This document shows, one piece after another, positions 7,101-14,770 of a stretch of DNA of 14,775 nt. The first letter of the stretch is position 1. Each line of letters begins with the position of its first letter. The stretch lies in assembly GCA_003133205.1 (NCBI GenBank), contig PKWK01000134.1:1-14775 (forward strand), written 5' to 3'. This DNA is from Granulicella sp. Its GTDB lineage: Bacteria; Acidobacteriota; Terriglobia; Terriglobales; Acidobacteriaceae. The notes under the pieces are model-generated. The model was not told where the DNA came from, did no database searches, and was given only the letters and a program-made list of their open reading frames with translations. Made by a program: the position numbers and the translations under genes.

Positions 7101-8296
7101 GTGCCATAGGATCCAAGTACGGGGTTCCGCATGTAGGGCTGGGCGGTGCCAAGTACGTCGGTGAAGTTTCCGGCGCGCTCGAGAACAGTCGGGATGGTGA
7201 TGTACTGGGGGGTATTGCTGAGCTTGGTGTAGTGGAAGCCTGAATAGTCACCGAAGAAGAACAGCTTATCCTTGAAGATTGGACCGCCGATCGACCCGTC
7301 GTATTGGTTCTGGTGTTCGCCCGGCTTGGTTGCAGAGCCGCTGGACGACGGCACCTTGGAGAAGTAGCCCCAGGTGTCGAACGCCGTGTTGCGAATGTAG
7401 TCGACGACGCTGCCGTGGAACTGGTTTCCGCCGGCCTTGATGGTGTAGTTGGTGACTCCAGCGCCGCTGAAGGATGTGGAAGCGGTGCTGGTCTGCACGG
7501 AGAATTGATCGACCGCATCGACCGAAACGGAATGCGACACGGGATTGCTGCTGCCCTGCTGGGCGATGTTGGATACGGGCACGCCTTCGATGTAGTTCTC
7601 GTTGAGGTTGGTCTGGCCGGTGCCGCCGTAGATGCCCGAACCTCCATTCGTCACACCTGATGTACCTGTTGTGATGTTGCCGCTCGAGTCGAAGCCATTT
7701 CCGCTGTTGGCCGGATTCTCCTGGACGCCGGGCATCAGGTATTGGAAGGCGGTAGGATCGCGTGGGCCGCCACTCATCGAGAGCGGCAACTCGGAGTAGA
7801 GCTCATTCTCGATGGTTCCGCCCAAGGTGGCGTCGGTGGTGTTGAGGAATGGCGGAGCGTCGGTAACTGTGACGGTCGTGTTCTCGCCGCCAACGGTGAG
7901 CTTCAAAGTCAACCCGAACATGGAGGCGTTGTCGACGGTGACGTTCTCCTGCAGCAGCCTTTGAAACCCTTTGGCGACCACTTCGACGTTGTAGTTTCCA
8001 GCTTGCAGCGGCTGGATCGAATAGGTTCCGGTGCTACCGCTCGTCTTCTTGGTCTGGACCCCAGTATCGGTATTGGTGGCGGTAATCTCCGCCTTGGGAA
8101 CGCCGGCTCCTGTGGGATCGGTGACGGTACCCTGGATGCCGCCACCGCTGGTAGTCTGGGCCTTAAGCGCCGAGCCGCCGAACAGTGCGAAGACGCAGAT
8201 GGCCATCAGGCAGGCGAGGAGGGCGCTGCAGCATGGTGCGAGAAAACGGCGTGAAAGCCCGAGCGGCAAAGACCCAACTGTCGAGTTGCGATACAT
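4175..8296 (-). CDS. Oar-like TonB-dependent receptor with carboxypeptidase-regulatory-like N-terminal domain
   Basis: A large outer-membrane protein of 1373 aa. A signal peptide with a hydrophobic core at about residues 22-42 ends in SALKA, with likely cleavage after Ala46. Residues about 52-137 form the carboxypeptidase-regulatory-like beta-sandwich (GGIQGTVTDPTGAGVPKA, then TGTYSIQPLQAGNYNVEV). Residues about 138-300 form a plug-like region containing NENYIEGVPV, VDAVDQFSVQTST and GGNQFHGSVVDYIRNT. The rest is aromatic-rich beta-barrel ending in RFRF, with the terminal Phe typical of BAM substrates. No TonB box was recognised. Acidobacteriota carry many such paralogues, thought to import large organic molecules or act in the envelope. 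The substrate is unknown. The ATG has GGAG eight bases upstream on the minus strand. It has its own promoter in the divergent region and probably forms a single-gene unit. Confidence 0.93.
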   Translation of the reverse strand: MYRNSTVGSLPLGLSRRFLAPCCSALLACLMAICVFALFGGSALKAQTTSGGGIQGTVTDPTGAGVPKAEITATNTDTGVQTKKTSGSTGTYSIQPLQAGNYNVEVVAKGFQRLLQENVTVDNASMFGLTLKLTVGGENTTVTVTDAPPFLNTTDATLGGTIENELYSELPLSMSGGPRDPTAFQYLMPGVQENPANSGNGFDSSGNITTGTSGVTNGGSGIYGGTGQTNLNENYIEGVPVSNIAQQGSSNPVSHSVSVDAVDQFSVQTSTASTSFSGAGVTNYTIKAGGNQFHGSVVDYIRNTAFDTWGYFSKVPSSSGSATKPGEHQNQYDGSIGGPIFKDKLFFFGDYSGFHYTKLSNTPQYITIPTVLERAGNFTDVLGTAQPYMRNPVLGSYGTLVPFQGLVNGVPTYNVIEPQFMSSISKYLQAELPPPTNLSTFGNYLASLPLENSDYSVDARLDYTLNSRNKFSLVGVGGNIGYGGQPFYSNQVQLPRPYAAGQFTNQKTASGVFSYVYIASQTLINSLKYGYSRNWGQGFSLTANKKSAAMPLGENATAAGILNLPPGNASDSMPDITFDHSNGPTQPSNWASTSSTGPVATNSYTIIDNLQWIKGRHNITFGVQVQWLQTNGASFGGFSQTLGLHYSDVSTQWCVQNSTTTQATCPNNFDGAAYASFLVGAVQEWSVKTQSITDVGARYRPMAPYIQDNWQVSSKLTLNLGFRYDYLQPYHEVKDRISFLNPTTINPIVGIPGVVEFAGFPDIKNFTDTPANGSVPAQTAAQALALYAPYICHCTTPVHPYNKNFEPRLGFAYAYNPSTVFSGGFAVQLTHAGGSGGGNGATQGTGNSGEFGASSGTKGSTTSDPEFYLNPGLQSIPNTLVLNQGTQPTAINGVNGPAIACPSGVTGLACTLSAIPPWTVPGQSVNPLQPTGNYDYANLADHLNDYGCSTGGGGAPSHCDNGAVNFADPYYGGRGPQFISYNFSVQRMINKKAVLTVAYSGSQTHFLPGGSGRGPATNTFSPDYLQQFKSSLTGGGQALTASPYPASAQSWDGGSTGFADSLKPFPQFGTMTDLWGSTGNAAYNSLQVSVIQRPWHNLSGLINYTRAKELDDTGLHRTQFPVGPQDGNFTRNYTGNQIDRALGTSNQTNAFNLTWVYSFPIGRGQAFFATNRIAGLIGGGWQFSGIYRYRDGTPLQVTQNTDCEAHSAASQGTCMPDYSPGFDKRRIRINGRWGRGPGANAQSLNQIQYINSAAFQCPDSSPLSPTSTCGGGAAGVSTTYKLGNIARTAPDGLHGPGWWEVQLGLRRTFNVRETATLHLTFQLEADVDNATNSTFFNLAGGANKWGAAAFGTVGGQNGGIPPRDWQFAGRFRF

Positions 8297-8578
8297 AGAT
8301 TTGCTCCATCTGATTTTGCGCTGAAGGCGTTGTGCTTGGATGTCAATCGTTTCCGGTCAGAGCATCCCCAAAAACCTCGCGCCGGTGACTTGAAACCTAA
8401 AATTACTGATGAGCCGGAACGCGAAAAAAGTATTCGTTTACGGGAGTGATTGTCAATAAGAAAATGTTTTCCCGTTGAAACGGATTTGAGTTGATCCAAC
8501 GGCTGTTGGCCGCATTGCCCGAACTGACAGGCGCGGAGTGTAGCCGGGAAGATTTAAGTTTTCAATTCTTCCTGCAAC
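8297..8578. other. Divergent intergenic region between receptor and VWFA-related gene
   Basis: This 282-bp stretch separates the two divergent genes and is more AT-rich than its surroundings, notably about 8390-8470. It holds a convincing minus-strand promoter for the receptor. It also holds two small inverted repeats, CCGTT-GA-AACGG (8472-8483) and CCAAC-GGCT-GTTGG (8496-8509), which could be operators or leader structures of the plus-strand gene. No convincing plus-strand promoter, RNA gene or short coding frame was seen. Confidence 0.5.
8429..8456 (-). promoter_or_regulatory. Predicted sigma70-type promoter of the Oar-like receptor
   Basis: On the minus strand TTGACA (complement of 8451-8456, perfect -35) is followed after 16 bp by AATACT (complement of 8429-8434, 4 of 6 for the -10). 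The predicted start near 8422 gives a leader of about 125 nt before the receptor ATG. Confidence 0.55.
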
Positions 8579-10708
8579 ATGCTACTTTGTTTTTGCCCAG
8601 ATTCAACACTGAATTTGTTTCCACTGAAAAGTGGAGAGAGCCGGTTCGGCCTGCCTGGAATGGCCGGAGACCAAATTGGGACCATTTTGGGACCGGATAA
8701 CGGGCAATCCTGGAGAATCGAAATCCTCACCGAACTACACCGCGATGTTGCCCATGAAGACGAACCGGGCGGAAGCGCCTTTGCGACGTTCCGGACGGGT
8801 GAGAAGCGTGTCCTGCGGCTGGGCAAGGCGGCGATTATCGGACTGACGCTGACGGCGGTGGCGACGGGTCTTGCGGGGCATGGGACCGGCTGGGGCCAGG
8901 CCGCACAGGCTGTCGGAAATTCGGGTAATGCGGCCCCACAGCAGAGTTCGCAGGCCGCGCAGCCGAGTTCGAGTGCGCCGACGCTGCAGGTCTATTCGCG
9001 GGAGACGGTGGTCGATGTAACGGTGACCGATGCCAAGGGGCAGCCGATCCACGATCTGAAGGATTCCGATTTTACGGTCAAGGAAGATGGCAAGCCGCAG
9101 ACGTTGCGAAGCTTTCGTGAGATCCGGGAGAACACGTTGCCGCCGGCACGGACTCCGCCGAAGCTGCCGCCGAATATCTACACCAATCTTCAGCCGACAC
9201 CGACTACCAGCGCGGTGAATATCCTTCTGCTCGACGGGTTGAATACGCTTCCGGGGGATCAGGTCAACATGAGGCAGGAGTCGCTCAAGTACCTGAAGAG
9301 CATGCCCAAGGGGACGCGGGTCGCGGTTCTCAGTTTGACCAGCAATCTGCGCATCCTGCAGGGATTCACAGCCGATCCGGCGGTTTTGATCGCGGTGGTG
9401 GACAGCAAGAAGAACCGGGCGCTCCCGTCGCCGTTTATCGACAACGACAGCGCCGCGATTCTTGATGACCAAGCGGATGCTCAGACGGAGTTGGGCAACG
9501 ACGATGCGGCTGCCGCGATTCAGGAGTTCTCGAACGAGCAGGTCGGCGTTCAAACCGACATACGAAATCGGATGACCCTGGAAGCTCTGAATCAGATTGC
9601 GGCGTACGTGGCCGGAATCAAGGGAAGAAAGAACCTGATCTGGTTCACCGATGGAATGCCCCTGAACCTGTTTCCCATCGGCGGCGTGAACGACTTGCAA
9701 GGGATGACGGACTACGCCAAGGATGTGCGCAAGACCACCGACCTGCTGACCGCGGCGGAGGTTGCGGTGTACCCGGTGGATGCGCGCAAGCTGTTCAACG
9801 TCACCGCCGACGAAGCCGACCAGCATCTGGACCGGATCACGACTCGCACCGGCGGCGTTGTGGCAACGAATCAGATGAAGGCGCAGTACCAGAAGGGCAA
9901 CGAGCTGCTGGGCATGGAGGCAATCGCCGAGGCGACCGGCGGGGCTGCGTATTACAACACGAATGACCTGAAGAGCGCGGTTGCGAAGGCCGTTGCAAAC
10001 GGAGCCAATTACTACACCGTCTCCTACACACCTCCGGACCTGAGGTTCGACGGCAGATATCACTCGATTGACGTCGAGGTGGACCGGCCCGGGCTGAATC
10101 TGGCGTACCGCAAGGGATATAACGCGGACGATATCCTGCACAATGCGGTGTCGCCCGCGCTCTCGTTCGCCACCAGTACGCCGGAGCCTTACGGGAACAA
10201 CATGGCAGCATCGATGAGCCGGGGAGTGCCGACATCGAGCCAGTTGCTGTTCACCGTTGGAGTGGCCCCCACCGTAGAGCCTGTGAAGCCGGCCGATGTT
10301 GCCGTGCTCGGCACGCTTGATCCCAAGCTCAAAGACAAGCCTCTTGTGCGCTATGACGTTGAGTACTCGCTGCCTTCGCGCCAGATCACGTTCACCGAGA
10401 ACCCGGACGGGACTCGCAGGTGTTCGCTGGAATTCGACGTCGCTGCCTACGACGTCTTCGGTAAGCGCATAAGCGGTTTGAGTCAGACGATCAGCCCGCG
10501 GCCGATAACCGCCGAGCAATATCAGCAGACGATAAAGACACCACTCCGGTTTATCCAGCAGGTGGATCTGCCGGCCGGGGAGACGTTTCTCCGTGTGGGT
10601 ATTCTCGATGCAGTGTCCGACAAAGTGGGCACATTGGAGATCCCTCTGGTGGTCCCTAAGAATCTGGCCAGACCAGCCAGCCCGCCTGGAGGAAACAGTG
10701 GCCCCTAG
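8579..10708 (+). CDS. VWFA-related domain protein of the acidobacterial type (TIGR03436-like), exported
   Basis: Up to 709 aa. Residues about 83-108 (GKAAIIGLTLTAVATGLAG, then WGQA) form a signal or anchor segment, followed by a Gln/Ser-rich linker. Residues about 138-180 match the domain start VVDVTVTDAKGQPIHDL...DFTVKEDGK typical of acidobacterial VWFA-related proteins. The VWFA fold runs about 211-420, with VNILLLDGLNT in place of the canonical DxSxS MIDAS and NLIWFTDGMPLNLF later. A C-terminal region of about 290 residues, partly beta-rich, follows. Function is unknown; extracytoplasmic protein interaction is likely. The start is uncertain. Neither ATG 8579 nor ATG 8660 has a clear ribosome-binding site, and both leave a long charged stretch before the signal segment. 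A later non-ATG start is possible. Confidence 0.88.
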   Translation: MLLCFCPDSTLNLFPLKSGESRFGLPGMAGDQIGTILGPDNGQSWRIEILTELHRDVAHEDEPGGSAFATFRTGEKRVLRLGKAAIIGLTLTAVATGLAGHGTGWGQAAQAVGNSGNAAPQQSSQAAQPSSSAPTLQVYSRETVVDVTVTDAKGQPIHDLKDSDFTVKEDGKPQTLRSFREIRENTLPPARTPPKLPPNIYTNLQPTPTTSAVNILLLDGLNTLPGDQVNMRQESLKYLKSMPKGTRVAVLSLTSNLRILQGFTADPAVLIAVVDSKKNRALPSPFIDNDSAAILDDQADAQTELGNDDAAAAIQEFSNEQVGVQTDIRNRMTLEALNQIAAYVAGIKGRKNLIWFTDGMPLNLFPIGGVNDLQGMTDYAKDVRKTTDLLTAAEVAVYPVDARKLFNVTADEADQHLDRITTRTGGVVATNQMKAQYQKGNELLGMEAIAEATGGAAYYNTNDLKSAVAKAVANGANYYTVSYTPPDLRFDGRYHSIDVEVDRPGLNLAYRKGYNADDILHNAVSPALSFATSTPEPYGNNMAASMSRGVPTSSQLLFTVGVAPTVEPVKPADVAVLGTLDPKLKDKPLVRYDVEYSLPSRQITFTENPDGTRRCSLEFDVAAYDVFGKRISGLSQTISPRPITAEQYQQTIKTPLRFIQQVDLPAGETFLRVGILDAVSDKVGTLEIPLVVPKNLARPASPPGGNSGP

Positions 10709-10748
10709 CCCGTACTCTTCAACAGGCATACGGCTTCGAAGATTTTTC

Positions 10749-10778
10749 TTGCAAGTGTCTCTAGCCAAGACGTATTAT
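10749..10778 (+). promoter_or_regulatory. Possible promoter of the NHL-repeat gene
   Basis: TTGCAA (10749-10754) and TATTAT (10773-10778, 5 of 6 to the -10 consensus) are 18 bp apart. They lie 40 bp after the VWFA stop and 122 bp before the NHL-gene ATG. The -35 is weak, so this is only a candidate. It would give the NHL gene its own transcript with a leader of about 115 nt. Confidence 0.35.
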
Positions 10779-10808
10779 GCCGCTTATTTTTGGAAACGGT
10801 TTCTCATG

Positions 10809-10831
10809 GGAAATCAGCCAGGAAATCAGCC
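10809..10831 (+). repeat. 11-bp direct repeat in the NHL-gene leader
   Basis: GGAAATCAGCC occurs at 10809-10819 and again at 10821-10831, separated by a single A (12-bp period, close to one helical turn). It lies just before the leader hairpin and downstream of the candidate promoter. It could be a binding site for a dimeric regulator or a chance duplication. Confidence 0.45.
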
Positions 10832-10864
10832 GGCGATTGGGCACGTTGACGCCCAATTTGCCGG
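10830..10864 (+). promoter_or_regulatory. Stable hairpin in the leader of the NHL-repeat gene
   Basis: CCGGC (10830-10834) pairs with GCCGG (10860-10864), and ATTGGGC (10836-10842) pairs with GCCCAAT (10851-10857), around an 8-nt loop. No T-run follows, so it is not an intrinsic terminator. It ends 25 bp before the ribosome-binding site and may affect mRNA stability or translation of the gene starting at 10901. Confidence 0.5.
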
Positions 10865-10889
10865 ATTGCAAATGCACTAATCAAGGATC

Positions 10890-10895
10890 AGGTGA
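10890..10895 (+). promoter_or_regulatory. Shine-Dalgarno AGGTGA deciding the NHL-gene start
   Basis: AGGTGA is followed by CCCCG and then the ATG at 10901, a 5-nt spacing. The in-frame GTG at 10892 overlaps this sequence. It could use only AAGGA (10883-10887) and would add just three residues, so the ATG is preferred. Confidence 0.6.
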
Positions 10896-10900
10896 CCCCG

Positions 10901-13900
10901 ATGCTCTTCCGCAAACACATCGTCTCGACGCGCACGCTCTTTCAACTGGCCGCAGCCGTGGTTTTCTTATTGGTCGGAGTGGAAGCCGCAGTTGCCGCCA
11001 ATAGTGGCATAGCGCCGTTGCTGGTCCCATATACGGTCAATACGATTGCCGGGACACCCCAGTTCGGTCAGGGCACGACTTCGGTGCCGGTTGGCTACTT
11101 CGGGGAGGGAGTTCCAGCGACTCCATACCTAAACGGCAAGACCGTGGTGCAGGGCGCAACGCTGGACGGACCATTCGCGATGGCGGTCGACTCGGTAGGG
11201 AACGTGTACATCGTCGACACGGCCAACTTCATCATCCGCGAAGTCAACGCCCAGACGGGATTGATCAACACCATCGCGGGAATCGCCCCCAAGGGTTGCA
11301 GTGGGGTTACCTGCACGCTCCGTGTCACGGGCTGCGCGGACGGCGTTCCTGCTAATGGAGCCGCTGTCGGGTCTGCCCATATGGAAGGGATCGCGGTGGA
11401 TGCCTATGGCAACGTCTACTTCGACGACAACACCAATCAGTCCGTCTCCGTGATCTACCGGGGCGGGACGCAGGTTGCGAACTTCATCAAGCTGGTTAAT
11501 CCGGCTGGAGTCGCAAAGTCCGGCGGAAACGTTTTGCCGGGGTACGTCTACCACGTTGGCGGAACGGTTAACCTGACCACATGCTCAGGCACGTCGGGCA
11601 GCCTCGACGGCTCGACATTGACGTCAGGGGCATTCGAGGACACTGCCAATCCGGGTACATTGCCGGGTGCCCAACTCAAGAGCCCAGCCCTGCTCACTCT
11701 GGACAGCGCTGGAAATATCTATATTGCGGATACGGGGAACGCGACGGTGCGTGTGATCAACACCCAGGCCACGACCCAGACGTTTTTCCAGTACCAGGTG
11801 CCGCCTGGGTACATGCGGTCCATCACCAACTGCAATTCGGCCCTCACCACCCCTTGCCCATCGGGCACCGTGACTTCTACCCTCAACACCGGCATCAACG
11901 GCCCGGTGAATGCGATTGTTTTCCAAAGCCAGTACAAGGAAGCTGAAGTCGACGCGTTCGGCAACATCTATCAACTCAACGGAACGGGCAGCAGCACTGG
12001 GCCTCCGGGAATCTATGCTGCGGCGGCCTATGCGGGCGGCGCGCCTCTGACGAATCTTCTCACAGCGGAAGCGCCGTCGCTGACGGGATACTACAGCCCG
12101 AGTGTTGGGAATGCGCTGGCAGAGTTGCCCCTTAATTACGGCAACTCATACATCGTCATCGGTAACCCGGCGATCACCAGCACTCTGCCTCCCAACAGTA
12201 CCGGATTTCCTGATGTTATGGCCGTGCAGAATCAGCAATTTGACATCCGGCCGAGTGCGCTGCTTCCGGACAACTTTGGAACCTTCTGGTTTCTGGACAA
12301 CCACTTTCCGGAACTGAGCCGGATCGACCAATACACCTCGCTGGCGACCCTGTTCCTGAAGACCGGCAGGGCCACTGCAAGCGTGACCGGCATCTATACG
12401 TCACCGGCGTCGTTCTCGAACCCGTGGTACTGCGTCTATGGCGCCAGCGGATCGAGCCCGCTCCCCTGGACTCAGGGTCCGCAGACGTATGACCCCCAGG
12501 GAGATGGCTGCCCGGCGGTCGTGGCGATATTTAGCGGTGGCAACTATCAAACTGTCTCGGATGGCCTCGGCAACATTTTCGTCGGCGATTCTAACGAACA
12601 GCTTGAGCGCGAGATGACGGTCAACAATGCATTCCCGCCGACGGCGGTGGGAACGGCTACGCCAGTAACGCAGGGGATTCAGGTTCATTTCAATTCAAAC
12701 AATCCTCCCGTATTAGGCCCCACGATCGCGGACGGTCCCGTAACGGGAAATACGACTACTTCGTTTTCAATTCTGTCCGGCAGTATTCCTGACTTCACGA
12801 TCGACGTTACCGACCCTGAGTTCCCGCTGGGCTCGCTGATTGGTGGCGGCGCCTACGGAAATAACTCAAAGACAACCAATTTCGCCATGTTTGCTGGCCT
12901 TCCCAGCTGCACGCAGTTCGGGGTCTATCCCGCGGGGACACCGGTTGCGGACTACGATTGCCTGGTCTACGTGACCTTCAACCCGACTGCGCCAGGAATC
13001 CGGCAATCGCAGTTGAAAGTTACAGCCGGGGTCACCCTCGCGAACCCGAACGGAAACGTCTACTACTTCTCGCTCTCCGGTGTTGGTCTTGGTGGACAGC
13101 TAGCCATCGATGGTGGTGCGCCGGCAGTCGTTCCGGCGACCGGCCTGGGCACGACCGCCGGCATTGCTGTTACCCAGTCGGGCACTATCTACATCGCGGA
13201 CCCGACGAACAACCGGATCGTGGTTGAGCCTGCCGGTGGCGGGACACAGAGCAATCTGACCTTTACCGGGGTGACCCCGGCAACATTGAGTGGCCCGATG
13301 GGCGTTGCCGTTGATTCCGCGGCCAATGTCTATATTTCCGATACTGGCAACAATCGGGTTCTCAAGGTTAACCCCTTGACCGGCGTCGCGACTGTGCTGG
13401 GCAACTACGTTTGGGTCCCCGGCAACCCGAGCACTGCGCCTCCGCAATACGCCTTCAACAAACCGCAGGGCTTGGCGGTCGATGCTTCGAATAACGTCTA
13501 CGTTGCAGACACCGGCAATTCAGCGGTTGTGGAGATTCCGTCCAACATTGCGTTAGGCGGGGCAGTCCCGCTGCTGAATTACTCGGGCGCACCGAAGTTT
13601 TCGGCTCCGGTCGCGGTCGCGGTCGATGCCCAGGGCAACATCTACGTCGCGGACAACAAGGTTGCCGGCGGTGTGGTTGTGGAACTGCCGCCCGGAGGCG
13701 GGGACCTGGTGAATGTGCCGGGATCCCAATTCCTCAATACAAAGGGGGGGTTCCTGTCGACGCCGAATGGGGTTGCAGTGGATGCAGCCGGGAACGTGTA
13801 TGTCTCCGACAGTTCGAGTAATACCGTGTATGAAATCCCTTCGGCGAGTGGACAGAATCCGGCATTCGCTCTTAACTTCCCGGGCCTGAGTGCCCCCGTT

Positions 13901-14770
13901 GGCCTTGCTCTGGACGCCAACGGAAACCTGTATGTTGCGGATTCCGGGAACAAGCAGGTTCTGTTTGACTACCGGCAGAATCCAACGGTTAATTTCGGCA
14001 ATGTTCCGCAGAACCTCGCGGCGCCGGCACAGCCTTTATGCTCGAATACCATCATCAGCGACGGGTTTAACATCGGAACCAGCGGAGCAGGGTGCGTGTT
14101 GACGGTTACCAACATCGGCAGCCAGCCCGTCACTCTGACCAACCCGATCACGTCCGTTGTTGGCGCCGGGAACGCTGCGTACAGCATGACGAATACATGC
14201 ACCAGCCCTCTTCCTGCGGGTCGCACCTGCACGATCTCGCCGACGTTCGCGCCAACGGCCGATAACGGGCAAAGTGAGAGCGTCAATGTGAATGGTGGCC
14301 CCCAGTCGCTTTCCCTGACGGCTAACGGTGCCCAGCCGCTGGTCAACATCGTTCTGTCCGCCGCATACACGGGAGGTACCAGTACTACAACGCCAACCGC
14401 TGGAGCGACGGCAACGATCACTGCGACGCTTACTCAGCCGCATATCGTAGGCAATACTCCCACCGGTTCTGTCACCTTCACCTACAAGATATTGGGCGAT
14501 GGAACGACCGGAACTCAGGTGGCACCTCTTAGTGGCGGGAATGCGTCGTTTGCCCTGCCTACGCTTCTTCAGGGCCGGAAGTACACCATCAACGCTGACT
14601 ATACCGGCGATCCTCTCAACAGTTCGACGCAAGCGGCTGCGCTTGTGCTCCAGGTGCCTGGAGTTCCGGTGACGGTGACGGCAGCTTCGGTTTCGTTTAC
14701 CTACGGATCGGCCCCCCCTGCGATCGTCGGGACGGTGACGGGCATTACGGATCCTCTAGGAACTCGTTGA
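10901..14770 (+). CDS. Exported NHL-repeat beta-propeller protein with HYDIN/choice-of-anchor-D-like and Ig-like domains
   Basis: 1289 aa from the ATG. A signal peptide (hydrophobic about residues 15-28) ends at EAAVAA, with cleavage near residue 33. NHL-type repeats of the form GxAVDxxGNVYxADTGN occur at about residues 90, 160 and 262, with degenerate ones beyond. A clear run of six follows at about 754, 800, 857, 904, 957 and 1000, enough for one complete propeller and probably two. Between them (about 600-730) lies a beta-sandwich with DCLVYVTFNPTAPGIRQSQL. A choice-of-anchor-D-like domain (about 1027-1145, with CVLTVTNIGSQPVTL and CTISPTFAPT) and an Ig-like domain (about 1147-1257, with PTGSVTFTYK) come next. 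A last domain starts VTVTAASVSFTYG. The frame closes at TGA 14768-14770, inside that domain, which suggests a frameshift. The role is probably cell-surface binding or adhesion; no catalytic motif was seen. Confidence 0.88.
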   Translation: MLFRKHIVSTRTLFQLAAAVVFLLVGVEAAVAANSGIAPLLVPYTVNTIAGTPQFGQGTTSVPVGYFGEGVPATPYLNGKTVVQGATLDGPFAMAVDSVGNVYIVDTANFIIREVNAQTGLINTIAGIAPKGCSGVTCTLRVTGCADGVPANGAAVGSAHMEGIAVDAYGNVYFDDNTNQSVSVIYRGGTQVANFIKLVNPAGVAKSGGNVLPGYVYHVGGTVNLTTCSGTSGSLDGSTLTSGAFEDTANPGTLPGAQLKSPALLTLDSAGNIYIADTGNATVRVINTQATTQTFFQYQVPPGYMRSITNCNSALTTPCPSGTVTSTLNTGINGPVNAIVFQSQYKEAEVDAFGNIYQLNGTGSSTGPPGIYAAAAYAGGAPLTNLLTAEAPSLTGYYSPSVGNALAELPLNYGNSYIVIGNPAITSTLPPNSTGFPDVMAVQNQQFDIRPSALLPDNFGTFWFLDNHFPELSRIDQYTSLATLFLKTGRATASVTGIYTSPASFSNPWYCVYGASGSSPLPWTQGPQTYDPQGDGCPAVVAIFSGGNYQTVSDGLGNIFVGDSNEQLEREMTVNNAFPPTAVGTATPVTQGIQVHFNSNNPPVLGPTIADGPVTGNTTTSFSILSGSIPDFTIDVTDPEFPLGSLIGGGAYGNNSKTTNFAMFAGLPSCTQFGVYPAGTPVADYDCLVYVTFNPTAPGIRQSQLKVTAGVTLANPNGNVYYFSLSGVGLGGQLAIDGGAPAVVPATGLGTTAGIAVTQSGTIYIADPTNNRIVVEPAGGGTQSNLTFTGVTPATLSGPMGVAVDSAANVYISDTGNNRVLKVNPLTGVATVLGNYVWVPGNPSTAPPQYAFNKPQGLAVDASNNVYVADTGNSAVVEIPSNIALGGAVPLLNYSGAPKFSAPVAVAVDAQGNIYVADNKVAGGVVVELPPGGGDLVNVPGSQFLNTKGGFLSTPNGVAVDAAGNVYVSDSSSNTVYEIPSASGQNPAFALNFPGLSAPVGLALDANGNLYVADSGNKQVLFDYRQNPTVNFGNVPQNLAAPAQPLCSNTIISDGFNIGTSGAGCVLTVTNIGSQPVTLTNPITSVVGAGNAAYSMTNTCTSPLPAGRTCTISPTFAPTADNGQSESVNVNGGPQSLSLTANGAQPLVNIVLSAAYTGGTSTTTPTAGATATITATLTQPHIVGNTPTGSVTFTYKILGDGTTGTQVAPLSGGNASFALPTLLQGRKYTINADYTGDPLNSSTQAAALVLQVPGVPVTVTAASVSFTYGSAPPAIVGTVTGITDPLGTR

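Noticed and set aside
8325..8350. Second TTGACA-like -35 closer to the receptor start on the minus strand
   Set aside because: No acceptable -10 lies 16-18 bp downstream, unlike the promoter at 8429-8456.
8735..10768. A 677-codon open frame on the minus strand opposite the VWFA-related gene
   Set aside because: The plus-strand frame has clear family motifs and a signal segment. The antisense frame is Arg/His-rich with no recognisable domain, as expected from GC-rich codon bias.
13744..13750. Run of seven G in the NHL gene as a possible phase-variation frameshift
   Set aside because: The reading frame remains sensible on both sides, with NHL repeats continuing in phase.
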